From Hyphobacterium sp. SN044 (GTDB taxonomy: Bacteria; Pseudomonadota; Alphaproteobacteria; Caulobacterales; Maricaulaceae), in contig NZ_JAKKUV010000002.1 in the NCBI RefSeq assembly GCF_021864465.1, positions 124,001 to 188,000 on the forward strand: 64,000 nt of DNA. The letters run 5' to 3'. Shown here one piece after another: positions 20,007 to 29,761 of this stretch (within the stretch, counting starts at the first letter, position 1; the number at the start of each line of letters is the position of its first letter). The notes under the pieces were generated by a model that saw only the letters and a program-made list of their open reading frames with translations, did no database searches and was not told the origin of the DNA. A program made the position numbers and the translations under genes.

Positions 20007-20815
20007 GCGAGGTGTTCAGCCTCCGGCGCGGGCAGGAACCGCTGGTCATTTCCATCCCGCATGCCGGAACGGAAGTGCCGGACGATATTGCTGCCCGGCT
20101 GGGCGATGCCGCGAAGGACTTGCCCGACACGGACTGGTTCGTGGATCGGCTTTACGCCTTCGCCGAAGAATTGGATGCGACGATTCTTTGCGCGAAGTAT
20201 TCCCGCTACGTGATTGATCTCAATCGTGATCCGGGCGGGGCAAGTCTTTATCCCGGGCAGGCGACGACCGGGCTGGTTCCGGTCGAGTGCTTCGATGGCA
20301 CACCGCTCTACCGCGAGGGGGCTGAGCCGGACGAGGCCGAAATCGAGAGGCGCCGGGCGCGCTATTTCGATCCCTATCACCGGGCCATCGCCGAGGAATT
20401 GTCGCGTCTCCGGACGCTGCACGGCTATGCCTTGCTCTATGACGCGCATTCTATCGCCTCGGTCGTGCCGCGCCTGTTCGAGGGCGAATTGCCGGTGCTC
20501 AATCTTGGTACCAACGCGGGATCGACCTGCGCGCCGGAGATCGAACGCGGTGTGATGAAGGCCATGCTCGCACAGGACGAGTATGAGGCGGTCTCGAACG
20601 GACGCTTCAAGGGCGGCTGGATAACGCGCAGTTTCGGGCGGCCGCACACCAATGTCCACGCGCTCCAGATGGAGCTGGCGCAGCGCGCCTATATGGACGA
20701 AGCCGCAAAATCCTATGACGAGGCCAAGGCCGCCATGCTGCAGCCGGTCCTGAAATCCATTCTCGAGGCGGCGGTCGATGCCGCCGAGAAACTCCATTGG
20801 GAGGTATCGAAATGA
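20003..20815 (+). CDS. hutG: N-formylglutamate deformylase (amidohydrolase)
   Basis: This 270-residue metal-dependent hydrolase splits N-formyl-L-glutamate into glutamate and formate. Family marks are [10 protein letters not shown] near 16, [10 protein letters not shown] near 42, [12 protein letters not shown] near 67 and [18 protein letters not shown] near 143. It belongs to the N-formylglutamate amidohydrolase family rather than the arginase-like formiminoglutamase, which fits the presence of hutF. It overlaps hutH and hutU by 4 bases each. Confidence 0.95.
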   Translation: MSEVFSLRRGQEPLVISIPHAGTEVPDDIAARLGDAAKDLPDTDWFVDRLYAFAEELDATILCAKYSRYVIDLNRDPGGASLYPGQATTGLVPVECFDGTPLYREGAEPDEAEIERRRARYFDPYHRAIAEELSRLRTLHGYALLYDAHSIASVVPRLFEGELPVLNLGTNAGSTCAPEIERGVMKAMLAQDEYEAVSNGRFKGGWITRSFGRPHTNVHALQMELAQRAYMDEAAKSYDEAKAAMLQPVLKSILEAAVDAAEKLHWEVSK

Positions 20816-22479
20816 CCGGAACGCGGCTCGACAATGCGCGTGAAATCCGCGCCAAGCGCGGATCCGAACTGGACGCGAAGTCCTGGCTGACCGAAGCGCC
20901 GCTGCGCATGCTGATGAACAATCTCGACCCGGAAGTGGCCGAGAAACCCGAAGAGCTCGTCGTCTATGGCGGGATCGGCCGCGCGGCGCGCGACTGGGAG
21001 AGTTTCGACCGCATCGTGTCGACGCTGAAGCGTCTGAATGACGACGAGACGCTGCTGGTGCAGTCCGGCAAGCCGGTCGGCGTCTTCCGCACCCACGCCG
21101 ATGCGCCGCGCGTCCTGATCGCGAACTCCAATCTCGTGCCGGCCTTCGCGAACTGGGAGCATTTCCGCGAGCTCGATAAGAAGGGCCTGATGATGTACGG
21201 CCAGATGACGGCCGGGTCTTGGATCTATATCGGCAGCCAGGGCATTGTTCAGGGCACGTACGAAACCTTCGTCGAGGCCGGGCGCCAGCATTATGGCGGA
21301 GACCTGAAGGGCAAGTGGATCCTGACCGGCGGTCTGGGCGGTATGGGCGGGGCCCAGCCGCTCGCAGGCGTCATGGCCGGGGCCTGCGTGCTCGCCGTGG
21401 AATGCCGTCCGTCGCGTATCGAGATGCGCCTCAAGACCCGCTATCTCGACCACCGCGCCGATACGATCGACGAGGCGCTGAAACTGATCGGGGACGCCAC
21501 AAAAGAGGGCCGGGCGATCAGCGTCGGCCTGCTCGGCAATGCGGCGGAGGTTTTCCCGGAACTGGTGAAGCGCGGCGTCAGGCCGGACATGGTCACCGAC
21601 CAGACCTCGGCGCATGATCCGGTGAACGGCTATCTGCCAACCGGCTGGACGCTGGAAGAGTGGGATGGCGCCAAGGAGAGCGACCCGGACCGGGTTGCGA
21701 AGGCGGCGAAGATCTCGATGGCGGAGCAGGTGAAGGCCATGCTTGCCTTCCATGAAATGGGTATCCCGACATTTGATTACGGCAACAATATCCGCCAGAT
21801 GGCGAAGGAAGTTGGCGTAACGAATGCGTTCGATTTCCCCGGCTTCGTGCCGGCCTATATCCGCCCGCTCTTCTGCAAGGGGATCGGACCGTTCCGGTGG
21901 GCCGCGCTGTCGGGCGATCCGGAGGATATCTACAAGACCGATGCCAAGGTGAAGGAGATCATCCCCGATGATCCTCATCTTCATCGCTGGCTCGACATGG
22001 CGCGCGAGCGGATCGCCTTCCAGGGGCTCCCGGCGCGGATCTGCTGGGTTGGACTGGGGCTGCGCGACAGGCTCGGCCTCGCCTTCAACGAGATGGTCGC
22101 GTCCGGTGAACTCTCGGCGCCGGTCGTGATCGGCCGCGATCACCTCGACAGTGGTTCGGTGGCGTCACCGAACCGCGAGACCGAGGCGATGATGGACGGG
22201 TCGGACGCGGTCGCGGACTGGCCGCTCCTCAACGCGCTCCTCAATACCGCGTCGGGCGCGACCTGGGTGTCACTGCATCATGGCGGCGGGGTCGGCATGG
22301 GCTGGTCGATCCACTCCGGGCAGGTGATCTGCTGCGACGGCACGCCGGAAGCGGCGAAACGCGTCGAGCGCGTGTTGTGGAACGATCCGGGCACAGGCGT
22401 GATGCGCCATGCCGATGCGGGCTATGACATCGCCAAGGAGTGCGCGCGGGAGCAGGGGCTGGATCTGCCGAGTTTGTGA
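20812..22479 (+). CDS. hutU: Urocanate hydratase
   Basis: The 555-residue enzyme hydrates urocanate to imidazolonepropionate with a tightly bound NAD+. The length and the glycine-rich [14 protein letters not shown] near 168 and [17 protein letters not shown] near 360 are standard for HutU. GGGAGG precedes the ATG, which overlaps the hutG stop. Its own stop (TGA) shares a base with the ATG of a small unknown gene. It is the third pathway step by chemistry order but the last gene of the operon. Confidence 0.97.
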   Translation: MTGTRLDNAREIRAKRGSELDAKSWLTEAPLRMLMNNLDPEVAEKPEELVVYGGIGRAARDWESFDRIVSTLKRLNDDETLLVQSGKPVGVFRTHADAPRVLIANSNLVPAFANWEHFRELDKKGLMMYGQMTAGSWIYIGSQGIVQGTYETFVEAGRQHYGGDLKGKWILTGGLGGMGGAQPLAGVMAGACVLAVECRPSRIEMRLKTRYLDHRADTIDEALKLIGDATKEGRAISVGLLGNAAEVFPELVKRGVRPDMVTDQTSAHDPVNGYLPTGWTLEEWDGAKESDPDRVAKAAKISMAEQVKAMLAFHEMGIPTFDYGNNIRQMAKEVGVTNAFDFPGFVPAYIRPLFCKGIGPFRWAALSGDPEDIYKTDAKVKEIIPDDPHLHRWLDMARERIAFQGLPARICWVGLGLRDRLGLAFNEMVASGELSAPVVIGRDHLDSGSVASPNRETEAMMDGSDAVADWPLLNALLNTASGATWVSLHHGGGVGMGWSIHSGQVICCDGTPEAAKRVERVLWNDPGTGVMRHADAGYDIAKECAREQGLDLPSL

Positions 22480-22817
22480 TGATCAGCGGAAAAGTGACGA
22501 ACGCTGTGACGACGGATTCCGAAGGGGTGAAATCACTTTCAATCCTGTCCGATATTCCGTCGCAAGAATCCGATCTTGGCTATCTCTACTTCGACTTCCA
22601 GCTAACGGCGGAAGGCGAATTATTTGTGGTTTCCGGTGACCAGAAATGGTGGGCCGCCGAAGTTCGAGGCGCCCATATGTCAAACTCAAAATTTCGGTTT
22701 GAATTGCGATCGGCGTCCGAAGTCGAATCTTTCGATTTCGAGACAGGGCCTTGGAGTCAGTTGATCGAAAGCTCAGTGATTCTGTGGCCGACTGGATTCC
22801 GGCTTTCGCCGGAATGA
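22479..22817 (+). CDS. Small unknown protein coupled to hutU
   Basis: A 112-residue frame starting at an ATG that overlaps the hutU stop (TGATG). It reads [20 protein letters not shown] and continues through LYFDFQLTAEGELFVVSGDQ, a soluble beta-rich-looking sequence. I do not recognise it. The stretch is visibly more AT-rich than its neighbours. Its last ten residues come from the dispersed hairpin repeat at 22796-22815, so the 3' end has probably been remodelled by that repeat. It could be an immunity- or SMI1-like small protein or a decaying gene; nothing in the sequence settles this. Confidence 0.45.
   Translation: MISGKVTNAVTTDSEGVKSLSILSDIPSQESDLGYLYFDFQLTAEGELFVVSGDQKWWAAEVRGAHMSNSKFRFELRSASEVESFDFETGPWSQLIESSVILWPTGFRLSPE
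22796..22815. repeat. Dispersed hairpin repeat, also a possible bidirectional terminator
   Basis: ATTCCGGCTTTCGCCGGAAT is an 8-base perfect stem with a TTTC loop, in the wider context TGGATTCCGGC...GGAATGACG that recurs between genes in many proteobacterial genomes. Close copies occur at 63938-63955 and, in a diverged form, at 33263-33288. Here it sits between convergent genes and could end both transcripts, although no T-run follows. Confidence 0.7.
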
Positions 22818-22823
22818 CGATGA

Positions 22824-23873
22824 TCAGGAATACCCCTTCATGACCTCAGCGAGTTTCGCTGAACCCGGGCAAAGCTTGGAATAATCCATCACGTTCAGCG
22901 GCTCATCGGGCAGGCGGTTCATGTCGCCCATGTCCGGCTTGGTCTCGTCGATATAGAGGAGGCCGGTCAGCACTTCCGATCCTTCGCGGGTGCGCAGGAG
23001 GTGGAAGGCCTGGTCGCGGTCGCGCGGATCGTAGTCGCGGCCGAGCTTCCTGAGCGTGACATTGCCGCCGTGATGCATCGGCACGGTGATCGCGCCGCCG
23101 TCCTGGTATTCCGCCGTGATCTCGGCCTCTTCCGGCACGAAATCGGCGTGGATGACCGGGTGATAGTATTCGTAGGTGTGGGCGTAGCTCTTGGTCGACC
23201 CCTTGTGGTCGTTGAAGGTCACGCACGGGCTGACGATATCGATCAGGGCAAAGCCCTTGTGCGCCAGCGCTGCCTTCATCAGCGGGACGAGCTGCTTCTT
23301 GTCGCCGGAAAAGCCGCGCGCCACGAAGGTCGCGCCGAGCGACAGGGCCAGAAGGACCGGGTCGATCGGGGGCTGTTCGTTGACCTCGCCATACTTCGCC
23401 TTGGTGCCGATGTCGGCGGAGGCGGAGAACTGGCCCTTGGTCAGGCCGTAAACGCCGTTGTTCTCGATGCAGTAGAGCATGTTGAGATTGCGGCGGATGG
23501 CGTGGGCGAACTGGCCGATGCCGATGGAGAGCGAGTCTCCGTCGCCCGACACGCCGATATAGTAGAGGTCCGGATTGACCGCGGCGGCGCCCGTCGCGAC
23601 CGACGGCATGCGGCCATGGACCGAGTTGATGCCCGAGGACTGGCCGAGGAAGTAGGCGGTCGTCTTCGAGGAACAGCCGATGCCGGACACCTTCGCCGCG
23701 CGGTGCGGTTCCAGATTCATTTCGTGGAAGGCCTGCACGAAGGCGGCGGTGACGCTGTCATGGCCGCACCCGGCGCACAGCGTCGACATCACGCCTTCAT
23801 AGTCGCGGACCGTCAGGCCCAGCTGGTTCCGCCGAAGATGCTTGTCGATGCGCGGTTTGACGATGGAGGTCAT
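22824..23873 (-). CDS. korB: 2-oxoacid:acceptor oxidoreductase, beta (TPP-binding) subunit
   Basis: A 349-residue thiamine-diphosphate subunit of the pyruvate/2-oxoglutarate:ferredoxin oxidoreductase family. STLCAGCGHDSV near 30 gives two cluster cysteines. IGCSSKT near 65 and GDGDSLSIGIGQFAHA near 107, with NNGVYGLTKGQ near 136, form the TPP site. The size and the split from a gamma-alpha fusion resemble 2-oxoglutarate-type KorB, but the substrate is inferred. The ATG at 23873 lies 4 bases after the alpha-subunit stop. It is the last gene of a three-gene minus-strand operon. Confidence 0.9.
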   Translation of the reverse strand: MTSIVKPRIDKHLRRNQLGLTVRDYEGVMSTLCAGCGHDSVTAAFVQAFHEMNLEPHRAAKVSGIGCSSKTTAYFLGQSSGINSVHGRMPSVATGAAAVNPDLYYIGVSGDGDSLSIGIGQFAHAIRRNLNMLYCIENNGVYGLTKGQFSASADIGTKAKYGEVNEQPPIDPVLLALSLGATFVARGFSGDKKQLVPLMKAALAHKGFALIDIVSPCVTFNDHKGSTKSYAHTYEYYHPVIHADFVPEEAEITAEYQDGGAITVPMHHGGNVTLRKLGRDYDPRDRDQAFHLLRTREGSEVLTGLLYIDETKPDMGDMNRLPDEPLNVMDYSKLCPGSAKLAEVMKGYS

Positions 23874-23877
23874 GGGA

Positions 23878-25707
23878 TCAGCCCTGGCTGGCGATGTGTT
23901 CGCGAACCCGATCAACGATCAGGTGCGGATTGGCCGGCATGCCGGCATAGTCGAGGATGGAGACGAGCTGGTCCTTGCGCGCCGTCGTTTCGGTGACGAG
24001 CAGGGTGCGCAGCTGGGCATCGCGGTTCTGTTCGAGCACGAAAACCGTGTCGTAGTTCGCGATGAAATTTTCGATCTCCGGATGGAAGGGGAAGGCGCGG
24101 ACGCGCAGATAGTCGATGTCGAGATCGTCCTCGGCATTCAGGCGCGCAATCGCCTCCTTGGCCGCACCGTCACAGCCGCCAACCGTCAGGATCGCGATCC
24201 GGGTCGGCTTGCCGCAGCGGACGATTTCCGGGCCCGGCACCTTGGTGGCGGCGTTCTTCCACTTCTGCAGGATGCGGTCGAGCACGTCCTGATAGGCGGC
24301 GCTGTCCTCGGTATAGCCACCGTATTTCGTGTGGCCGGAACCGCGGGTGAAATAGGCGCCCTTGGGGTGTTCGCCCGGAATGGTCCGGTAGGGGATGCCG
24401 TCGCCGTCGACGTCGAGATAGCGATAGAATTTCTCGATCTTTTCGAGATCGGCGGCGTGATAGACCTTGCCGCGATCGGGGCGGCGGCTGTCATCCCATT
24501 CCAGCTTCGGCGTCATCCAGTCATTCATGCCGATGTCGAGATCGGACAGGACGAAGACCGGCGTCTGAAAACGCTCGGCCAGATCAAAGGCTTCGACGGC
24601 AAAGTCGAAGCATTCCTTCGGGTTGGCCGGGAAGAGGACGATGTGCTTGGTGTCGCCATGGCTGGCATAGGCGGCGAGCAGGATATCGCCCTGCTGGGTC
24701 CGGGTCGGCATGCCGGTTGAGGGGCCGACGCGCTGCACGTCGAACAGCACGGCGGGGACTTCGGAATAATAGGCAAAGCCGATGAACTCGCTCATCAGCG
24801 AGATGCCGGGCCCGGAGGTTGGGGTGAAGGCGCGCGCGCCATTCCACGACGCGCCGATCACCATGCCGATGGCGGACAATTCGTCCTCGGCCTGGATGAT
24901 GCAGTAATTGTTCTTGCCGGTTTCGGGATCGACCCGCAGCTGTTCGCAGAAGCTCTTGAACCCGTCCATCAGCGAGGTCGAGGGCGTGATCGGATACCAC
25001 GCGCCGAAGCTGGCGCCGGCATAGACGCATCCGAGCGCGGCGGCGGTGTTGCCGTCGATCATGATGCAGTCGGACGTCTTGTCGAGCGCTTCGAGCTTGA
25101 AGGCGAGGGGCTGGGTGAAGTGTTCCTTCGCGTAATTGTAGCCCATTTCCACCGCCTGCATGTTGGGCGGGATGAGCTTCGGTTTCGCGCCGAACATTTC
25201 CTCGACGAGGGTCTGGATCACGGCCATGTCGACGCCGGTCAGCGCGGCGACCACGCCGACATAGGCCATGTTCTTCATCAGCACCCGGGTGCGGGCATTG
25301 GCGAAGTTCTCGTTGCACATGCGGGCGAGGGGAATGCCCAGCACGGTCACGTCGTCGCGCGACAGAAGCGAAGGGCGCGGCCAGGTGCTGTCATAGATCA
25401 GCACGCCGCCGGGCGAGACGTCCTTCAGGTCGCGCGCATAGCTCTCGAGATTCATTGCGACCATGATGTCGACTTCGCCGGACCGGCCGGTCCAGCCATC
25501 GCCAGTGACGCGGATCTCGTACCAGGTCGGCAGGCCCTGGATGTTCGACGGGAAGAGGTTCTTGCCCACGACCGGGATGCCCATGCGGAAGATGGCCTTC
25601 ATCAGCAGGCCGTTGGCACTGGCCGAGCCGGTGCCGTTCACATTGGCGATCTTGATGACGAAGTCGTTGACGCGGGTCCGGGCGGACGTCCCGGTGACGG
25701 CATTCAT
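23878..25707 (-). CDS. korA: 2-oxoacid:acceptor oxidoreductase, fused gamma-alpha subunit
   Basis: The 609-residue chain joins two domains. An N-terminal gamma domain (~15-190) contains IANVNGTGSASANGLLMKA, EIRVTGDGWTGRSGEVD and LKDVSPGGVLIYD. The alpha domain (~220-605) contains CVYAGASFGAWYPITPSTSLMDG and EDELSAIGMVIGASWNGARAFT. This is the arrangement of two-subunit 2-oxoglutarate:ferredoxin oxidoreductases. It overlaps the upstream FAD-subunit gene by ATGA, so all three are translated together. It would decarboxylate a 2-oxoacid with CoA to an acyl-CoA and pass low-potential electrons on. Confidence 0.9.
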   Translation of the reverse strand: MNAVTGTSARTRVNDFVIKIANVNGTGSASANGLLMKAIFRMGIPVVGKNLFPSNIQGLPTWYEIRVTGDGWTGRSGEVDIMVAMNLESYARDLKDVSPGGVLIYDSTWPRPSLLSRDDVTVLGIPLARMCNENFANARTRVLMKNMAYVGVVAALTGVDMAVIQTLVEEMFGAKPKLIPPNMQAVEMGYNYAKEHFTQPLAFKLEALDKTSDCIMIDGNTAAALGCVYAGASFGAWYPITPSTSLMDGFKSFCEQLRVDPETGKNNYCIIQAEDELSAIGMVIGASWNGARAFTPTSGPGISLMSEFIGFAYYSEVPAVLFDVQRVGPSTGMPTRTQQGDILLAAYASHGDTKHIVLFPANPKECFDFAVEAFDLAERFQTPVFVLSDLDIGMNDWMTPKLEWDDSRRPDRGKVYHAADLEKIEKFYRYLDVDGDGIPYRTIPGEHPKGAYFTRGSGHTKYGGYTEDSAAYQDVLDRILQKWKNAATKVPGPEIVRCGKPTRIAILTVGGCDGAAKEAIARLNAEDDLDIDYLRVRAFPFHPEIENFIANYDTVFVLEQNRDAQLRTLLVTETTARKDQLVSILDYAGMPANPHLIVDRVREHIASQG

Positions 25708-27512
25708 TCGGCGGCTCTCCGGCGGGCGCGCTCGGCGGCTTCATCGTCCGCGTGCGGCAGGAAGATTTCAGACAGGGCCATGTCCCACGCCGCCGTCGGG
25801 CAGCGCTCGGCACACAGGCCACAATGCAGGCAGAGGTCCTCGTCCTTGACCATGACCCGGCCGGTATTCGGCAGGTCTTCGGACACGAAGAGGTCCTGAT
25901 CGAGATTGTCCGCCGGAGCCGACAGGCGCTGGCGCAGATCGGCTTCCTCGCCATTCGGCGTGATGGTCAGGCAGTTGACCGGGCAGATGTCGATACAGGC
26001 GTCGCACTCGGTACAGGCGCTGGCGGTGAAAACGGTCTGGACGTCGCAATTCAGGCAGCGTTCCACCTCGACGGCAGTCTGCTGCGGGTCGAAGCCCAGC
26101 TCCACTTCGGTGTCGAGATCCTTGAAGCGCTTGGCCAGTTCGACATGCGTCATCTGGCGGCGCTGCGAGGGATCGTAGCCGTTGGAATAGGCCCATTCAT
26201 TGTGGCCCATCTTCGCGGTTTCGAGATTGAGGCCGCGCGGCAGGCGCTCCGACACGTCGAGGCCCTGGCAATGCTTGTCGATCGAGATCGCCGCCTGGTG
26301 ACCGTGCTCGACCGCCCAGATGATGTTCTTGGGGCCGAAGGCGCTGTCGCCGCCGAAAAAGACGCCCTTGCGGGTGCTCTCGAACGTCGTCTCGTCGACG
26401 ACCGGCACGTCCCACTTGTCGAACTCGATGCCCAGATCGCGCTCGATCCAGGGGAAGGCGTTTTCCTGGCCGATGGCGAGGATGACGTCATCGCAGGGAA
26501 TGGTCTTTTCGCCGACAACGCGCGTATCGGTGATGCGGCCGCGTTCGTCGGTGTCGTATTCCATGATCTCGAACGTCATGCCGACCAGCTTGCCGTCCTC
26601 AATCACGAAGGCCTTCGGCGAGTGGTTGACGACGATCTCGACATTCTCTTCCTCGGCGTCCTCGAGTTCCCAGGGGGAGGCCTTGAAGAATTCGCGCGGC
26701 TTGCGCGCCATCACCTTCACCTCGTCGGCGCCGAGGCGCAGCGAGGTGCGGCAGCAATCCATTGCGGTGTTGCCGACGCCGATGATCAGGACGCGCTTGC
26801 CGATCGACTTGACGTGATCGAAGGCGACCGATTCCAGCCAGGAAATGCCGATATGGATGTTGGCGTCGGCCTCCTGGCGGCCGGGCAGGTTCAGTTCCTT
26901 GCCCTTGGGCGCGCCGGAGCCGACGAAGACCGCGTCGTAGCCCTCGTCGAGCAGGGCTTTCAGCGAGTCGATCCGGTGACCGGTCTTTAGTTTGACGCCC
27001 ATGTCGAGGATGTAGCCGATCTCCTCATCCAGCACGCGCTCGGGCAGGCGGAAGGACGGGATGTTGGAGATCATCAGGCCGCCGGGCTTTTCCAGCGCCT
27101 CGAAGACGGTGCAGTCATAGCCTAGCGGTGCGAGATCGTTGGCGACGGTCAGCGAGGCCGGACCGGCGCCGATCAGGGCGATCTTCTTGCCGTTCTGCGC
27201 GATCGGCGCGCGCGGCAGCTTGTCCGCGACCTCGTCCTTGTGGTCGGCGGCGACCCGTTTCAACCGGCAGATGGCGACGGGTTCGTCTTCCACACGGCCG
27301 CGGCGGCAGGCCGGTTCACAGGGCCGGTCACAGACGCGCCCGAGAATACCCGGGAAAACGTTGGACCGCCGGTTGACCATGTAGGCGTCGGTGAAACGCC
27401 CTTGGGCAATCAGGCGGATGTAGTCGGGTACCGGCGTGTGGGCCGGACAGGCCCACTGGCAATCGACGACTTTGTGAAAATAGTCCGGATCGGCCGTATC
27501 GGTCGGCTTCAT
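25704..27512 (-). CDS. FAD/NAD(P)-binding oxidoreductase subunit with two [4Fe-4S] clusters, partner of KorAB
   Basis: This 602-residue protein resembles GltD/NfnB. Its N-terminal cysteine region reads CQWACPAHTPVPDYI and GRVCDRPCEPACRRGR. An FAD Rossmann motif, ALIGAGPASLTVA, lies near 112 and an NAD(P) motif, LIIGVGNTAMDCCR, near 250. A C-terminal ferredoxin domain has CTECDACIDICPVNC and CLHCGLCAERCPTAAW (~500-580). Being first in the operon and coupled to korA, it probably carries electrons between the KorAB clusters and NAD(P). The closest described arrangement I know is the three-subunit 2-oxoglutarate:NADP+ oxidoreductase of Azoarcus evansii. Whether NAD or NADP is used cannot be read from sequence alone. 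Confidence 0.87.
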   Translation of the reverse strand: MKPTDTADPDYFHKVVDCQWACPAHTPVPDYIRLIAQGRFTDAYMVNRRSNVFPGILGRVCDRPCEPACRRGRVEDEPVAICRLKRVAADHKDEVADKLPRAPIAQNGKKIALIGAGPASLTVANDLAPLGYDCTVFEALEKPGGLMISNIPSFRLPERVLDEEIGYILDMGVKLKTGHRIDSLKALLDEGYDAVFVGSGAPKGKELNLPGRQEADANIHIGISWLESVAFDHVKSIGKRVLIIGVGNTAMDCCRTSLRLGADEVKVMARKPREFFKASPWELEDAEEENVEIVVNHSPKAFVIEDGKLVGMTFEIMEYDTDERGRITDTRVVGEKTIPCDDVILAIGQENAFPWIERDLGIEFDKWDVPVVDETTFESTRKGVFFGGDSAFGPKNIIWAVEHGHQAAISIDKHCQGLDVSERLPRGLNLETAKMGHNEWAYSNGYDPSQRRQMTHVELAKRFKDLDTEVELGFDPQQTAVEVERCLNCDVQTVFTASACTECDACIDICPVNCLTITPNGEEADLRQRLSAPADNLDQDLFVSEDLPNTGRVMVKDEDLCLHCGLCAERCPTAAWDMALSEIFLPHADDEAAERARRRAAE

Positions 27513-27660
27513 GCGATCTCCCCGCGGGCTTTGTCAGCCCCTCGGTATCCCCTCCAAATTCCTGCTGACACCATAGGACCGTAACGGGGGGGAACCGCAA
27601 GACTTTCCTTCGCTCCTCGACCGGACTATTGGCAGGGGCAAGCGACACGACGAGGACGAC

Positions 27661-28866
27661 ATGAGCGACGCATTCTACGCCCATCTGCGCAATACGCTGG
27701 CCGAGATCGAGGCCGAGGGCCTCTACAAGCGCGAGCGCGTGATCGCGTCCGAGCAGTATTCCGAGATCGACGTGATGCGCGACGGCAAGACCGATCACGT
27801 CATCAATTTCTGCGCCAACAACTATCTCGGCCTCGCCAACCGCCCCGAACTGGTCAATGCGGCCAAGGACGCGCTCGACACATACGGTTACGGCGTTGCC
27901 TCGGTCCGTTTCATTTGCGGCACGCAGACAGTTCACCGCGAACTGGAAAAGGCGATCGCCGACTTCACCGGGCAGGAGGACGCCATCCTCTACGCCGCGG
28001 CGTTCGACGCGAATGGCGGCGTGTTCGAGCCGCTGCTCGACGAGCATGACGCGATCATCTCGGACGCGCTGAACCACGCCTCGATCATTGACGGGGTGCG
28101 GCTCTGCAAGGCGAAACGCTTCCGCTACGCCAATTCCGACATGGACGATCTCGAGACCCAGCTGAAGGCCGCCGATGCGGCCGGCGCGCGTCACAAGCTG
28201 ATCGTCACCGACGGCGTGTTCTCGATGGACGGCTATATCGCGAACCTGAAAGCGATCTGCGATCTCGCCGATAAGTATGATGCGATGGTGATGGTCGATG
28301 ACTGCCACGCGCACGGCTTCATGGGCGCGAAGGGGCGCGGGACGCCGGAACATTGCGGCGTGATGGGAAGGGTCGACATCATCACCGGCACGCTCGGCAA
28401 GGCGCTCGGCGGGGCGATGGGCGGGTTCACGGCGGCGAAGCAGGAAGTCGTCGACATGCTGCGCCAGCGTTCGCGGCCTTACCTCTTCTCGAATTCGCTG
28501 GCTCCCGCCATTGCGGGCGCTTCGCTCAAGGCGCTGGAAATGGTCCGCGAGGGCGACGATCTGCGTGCGCGCCTGTTCGACAATGCCAAACGCTTCCGCG
28601 CGGGAATGAGCGCGGCGGGCTTCGACCTGCTGCCGGGCGAACACCCGATCATCCCGGTCATGCTGGGCGATGCGAAGCTGGCGCAGCAGATGGCCGCCGA
28701 GCTGATGGACGAGGGCGTCTATGTGATCGGCTTTTTCTATCCGGTCGTTCCCAAGGGCAAGGCGCGCATCCGCACGCAGATGAGCGCGGCCCACACGCCG
28801 GAACAGATCGACCGCGCCATCGCCGCCTTCACCAAGGTTGGCAAGAAGCTGGGGGTTGTCTCCTGA
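27661..28866 (+). CDS. kbl: Glycine C-acetyltransferase (2-amino-3-ketobutyrate CoA ligase)
   Basis: This 401-residue PLP enzyme of the alpha-oxoamine synthase family cleaves 2-amino-3-oxobutyrate with CoA to glycine and acetyl-CoA. Lys247 in GTLGKALGG should hold [14 protein letters not shown] near 220 and [13 protein letters not shown] near 62 are family marks. It normally pairs with Tdh, which makes its unstable substrate. Here tdh is about 2.2 kb downstream with two membrane-protein genes between. GAGGA lies just before the ATG. Confidence 0.96.
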   Translation: MSDAFYAHLRNTLAEIEAEGLYKRERVIASEQYSEIDVMRDGKTDHVINFCANNYLGLANRPELVNAAKDALDTYGYGVASVRFICGTQTVHRELEKAIADFTGQEDAILYAAAFDANGGVFEPLLDEHDAIISDALNHASIIDGVRLCKAKRFRYANSDMDDLETQLKAADAAGARHKLIVTDGVFSMDGYIANLKAICDLADKYDAMVMVDDCHAHGFMGAKGRGTPEHCGVMGRVDIITGTLGKALGGAMGGFTAAKQEVVDMLRQRSRPYLFSNSLAPAIAGASLKALEMVREGDDLRARLFDNAKRFRAGMSAAGFDLLPGEHPIIPVMLGDAKLAQQMAAELMDEGVYVIGFFYPVVPKGKARIRTQMSAAHTPEQIDRAIAAFTKVGKKLGVVS

Positions 28867-28884
28867 TTGAGCCGCGCGCCTTTT

Positions 28885-28994
28885 CCTCCCCCGCATGCGG
28901 GGGAGGTGGGCCGAACAACGTTCGGGCCGGAGGGGGGATTTCCCCCCTCAGTCTCGCGCGATGCGCTCGACAGCTCCCCCGTAAACGGGGGAGC
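28885..28994. repeat. Paired-hairpin intergenic repeat element (copy 1)
   Basis: Four stem-loops in a row: a perfect 22-base palindrome CCTCCCCCGC/GCGGGGGAGG at 28885-28906, CCGAAC...GTTCGG at 28911-28925, GAGGGGGG...CCCCCCTC at 28930-28949 and CTCCCCCGT...ACGGGGGAG at 28974-28993. The first and last arms are near-inverted copies of each other. The whole 136-base gap between kbl and the next gene is filled by it. Its form matches the elements at 33067 and 63813, though the sequence differs. Confidence 0.75.
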
Positions 28995-29002
28995 AAACAA
29001 CC

Positions 29003-29671
29003 ATGAAACCCGCAAATCTCGCCTCCCTCGCTGCCTTCGGTTTCACCGCTGCGGTGATCGTCTTCGTCGTCCTGTTCGGACAGACGATGCCGCAGACGGC
29101 GGCGGGCATGGCGGAGGGGTATGAGACGCCGATCCTGGCGCTGGAATTTGCTAATTCGCGCGACGATCTGGCCTTCGTACGGGCGGAAGGAGCCACTGAG
29201 CTGCGGTCCGCCTTCATGGCCGGGCAGGCGCTTGATGTCTGGTTTCCGCTCGCCTATGGCGGGCTGATGATCGTGGTGCTGGCAGGCCTTGCCTTGAGCG
29301 GGCGACCGCTGGCCTGGGTCGGCGTGCTGGCCGCCGCGATCGCGATCCCGGCGGACTGGTGGGAGAATGCGGTCATCCACCAGATCCTGACCGATCCCGA
29401 GGGCGCGCCGGCGCATCTGCCCGCGCTGGCGGCGTCGACCTTCACGAAATGGTTCGCGATTTCCGGCGCGGCGGCGATCTTCGCGCTGACGATGTTCCGG
29501 CAGGGCTGGTGGCCGTTCGCCATTCTCGCCTTGCCCTGCGCCATCGCCTGGCCGGTCGTGGCGATCATGGGCGCGCCGGGCGGGCTGGTCGAATTGGGCT
29601 CGACGGCGACCACCGTCTTCTTCCTGTCCCTGCCGGTCACGGCGGGCTGGGCGCTTTACCGGTCACGATAA
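29003..29671 (+). CDS. Unknown polytopic membrane protein
   Basis: The 222-residue protein has about six hydrophobic segments, starting with LAAFGFTAAVIVFVVLFG and including YGGLMIVVLAGLAL, WVGVLAAAIAIPADWW and FAILALPCAIAWPVVAIMG. A soluble loop at ~30-70 is acidic. I do not recognise the family. It follows the repeat element after kbl and precedes another membrane protein; both separate kbl from tdh. No ligand or partner is evident. Confidence 0.65.
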   Translation: MKPANLASLAAFGFTAAVIVFVVLFGQTMPQTAAGMAEGYETPILALEFANSRDDLAFVRAEGATELRSAFMAGQALDVWFPLAYGGLMIVVLAGLALSGRPLAWVGVLAAAIAIPADWWENAVIHQILTDPEGAPAHLPALAASTFTKWFAISGAAAIFALTMFRQGWWPFAILALPCAIAWPVVAIMGAPGGLVELGSTATTVFFLSLPVTAGWALYRSR

Positions 29672-29761
29672 TTCCCCTCAGGAGGGATTCCGACCCTCGC
29701 AATGCATCTGTTTTTCGCCTCATTGGCATCCTAGCGTTAACGCCAAGGACAGGAGGGCGAC

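Noticed and set aside
20713-22143. Long minus-strand frame opposite hutU and the end of hutG
   Set aside because: Antisense shadow; hutU is intact with all family motifs.
28885-28994. CRISPR-like array
   Set aside because: The repeated units are palindromes in inverted pairs with no regular direct repeats or unique spacers of constant size, and no cas genes are near.
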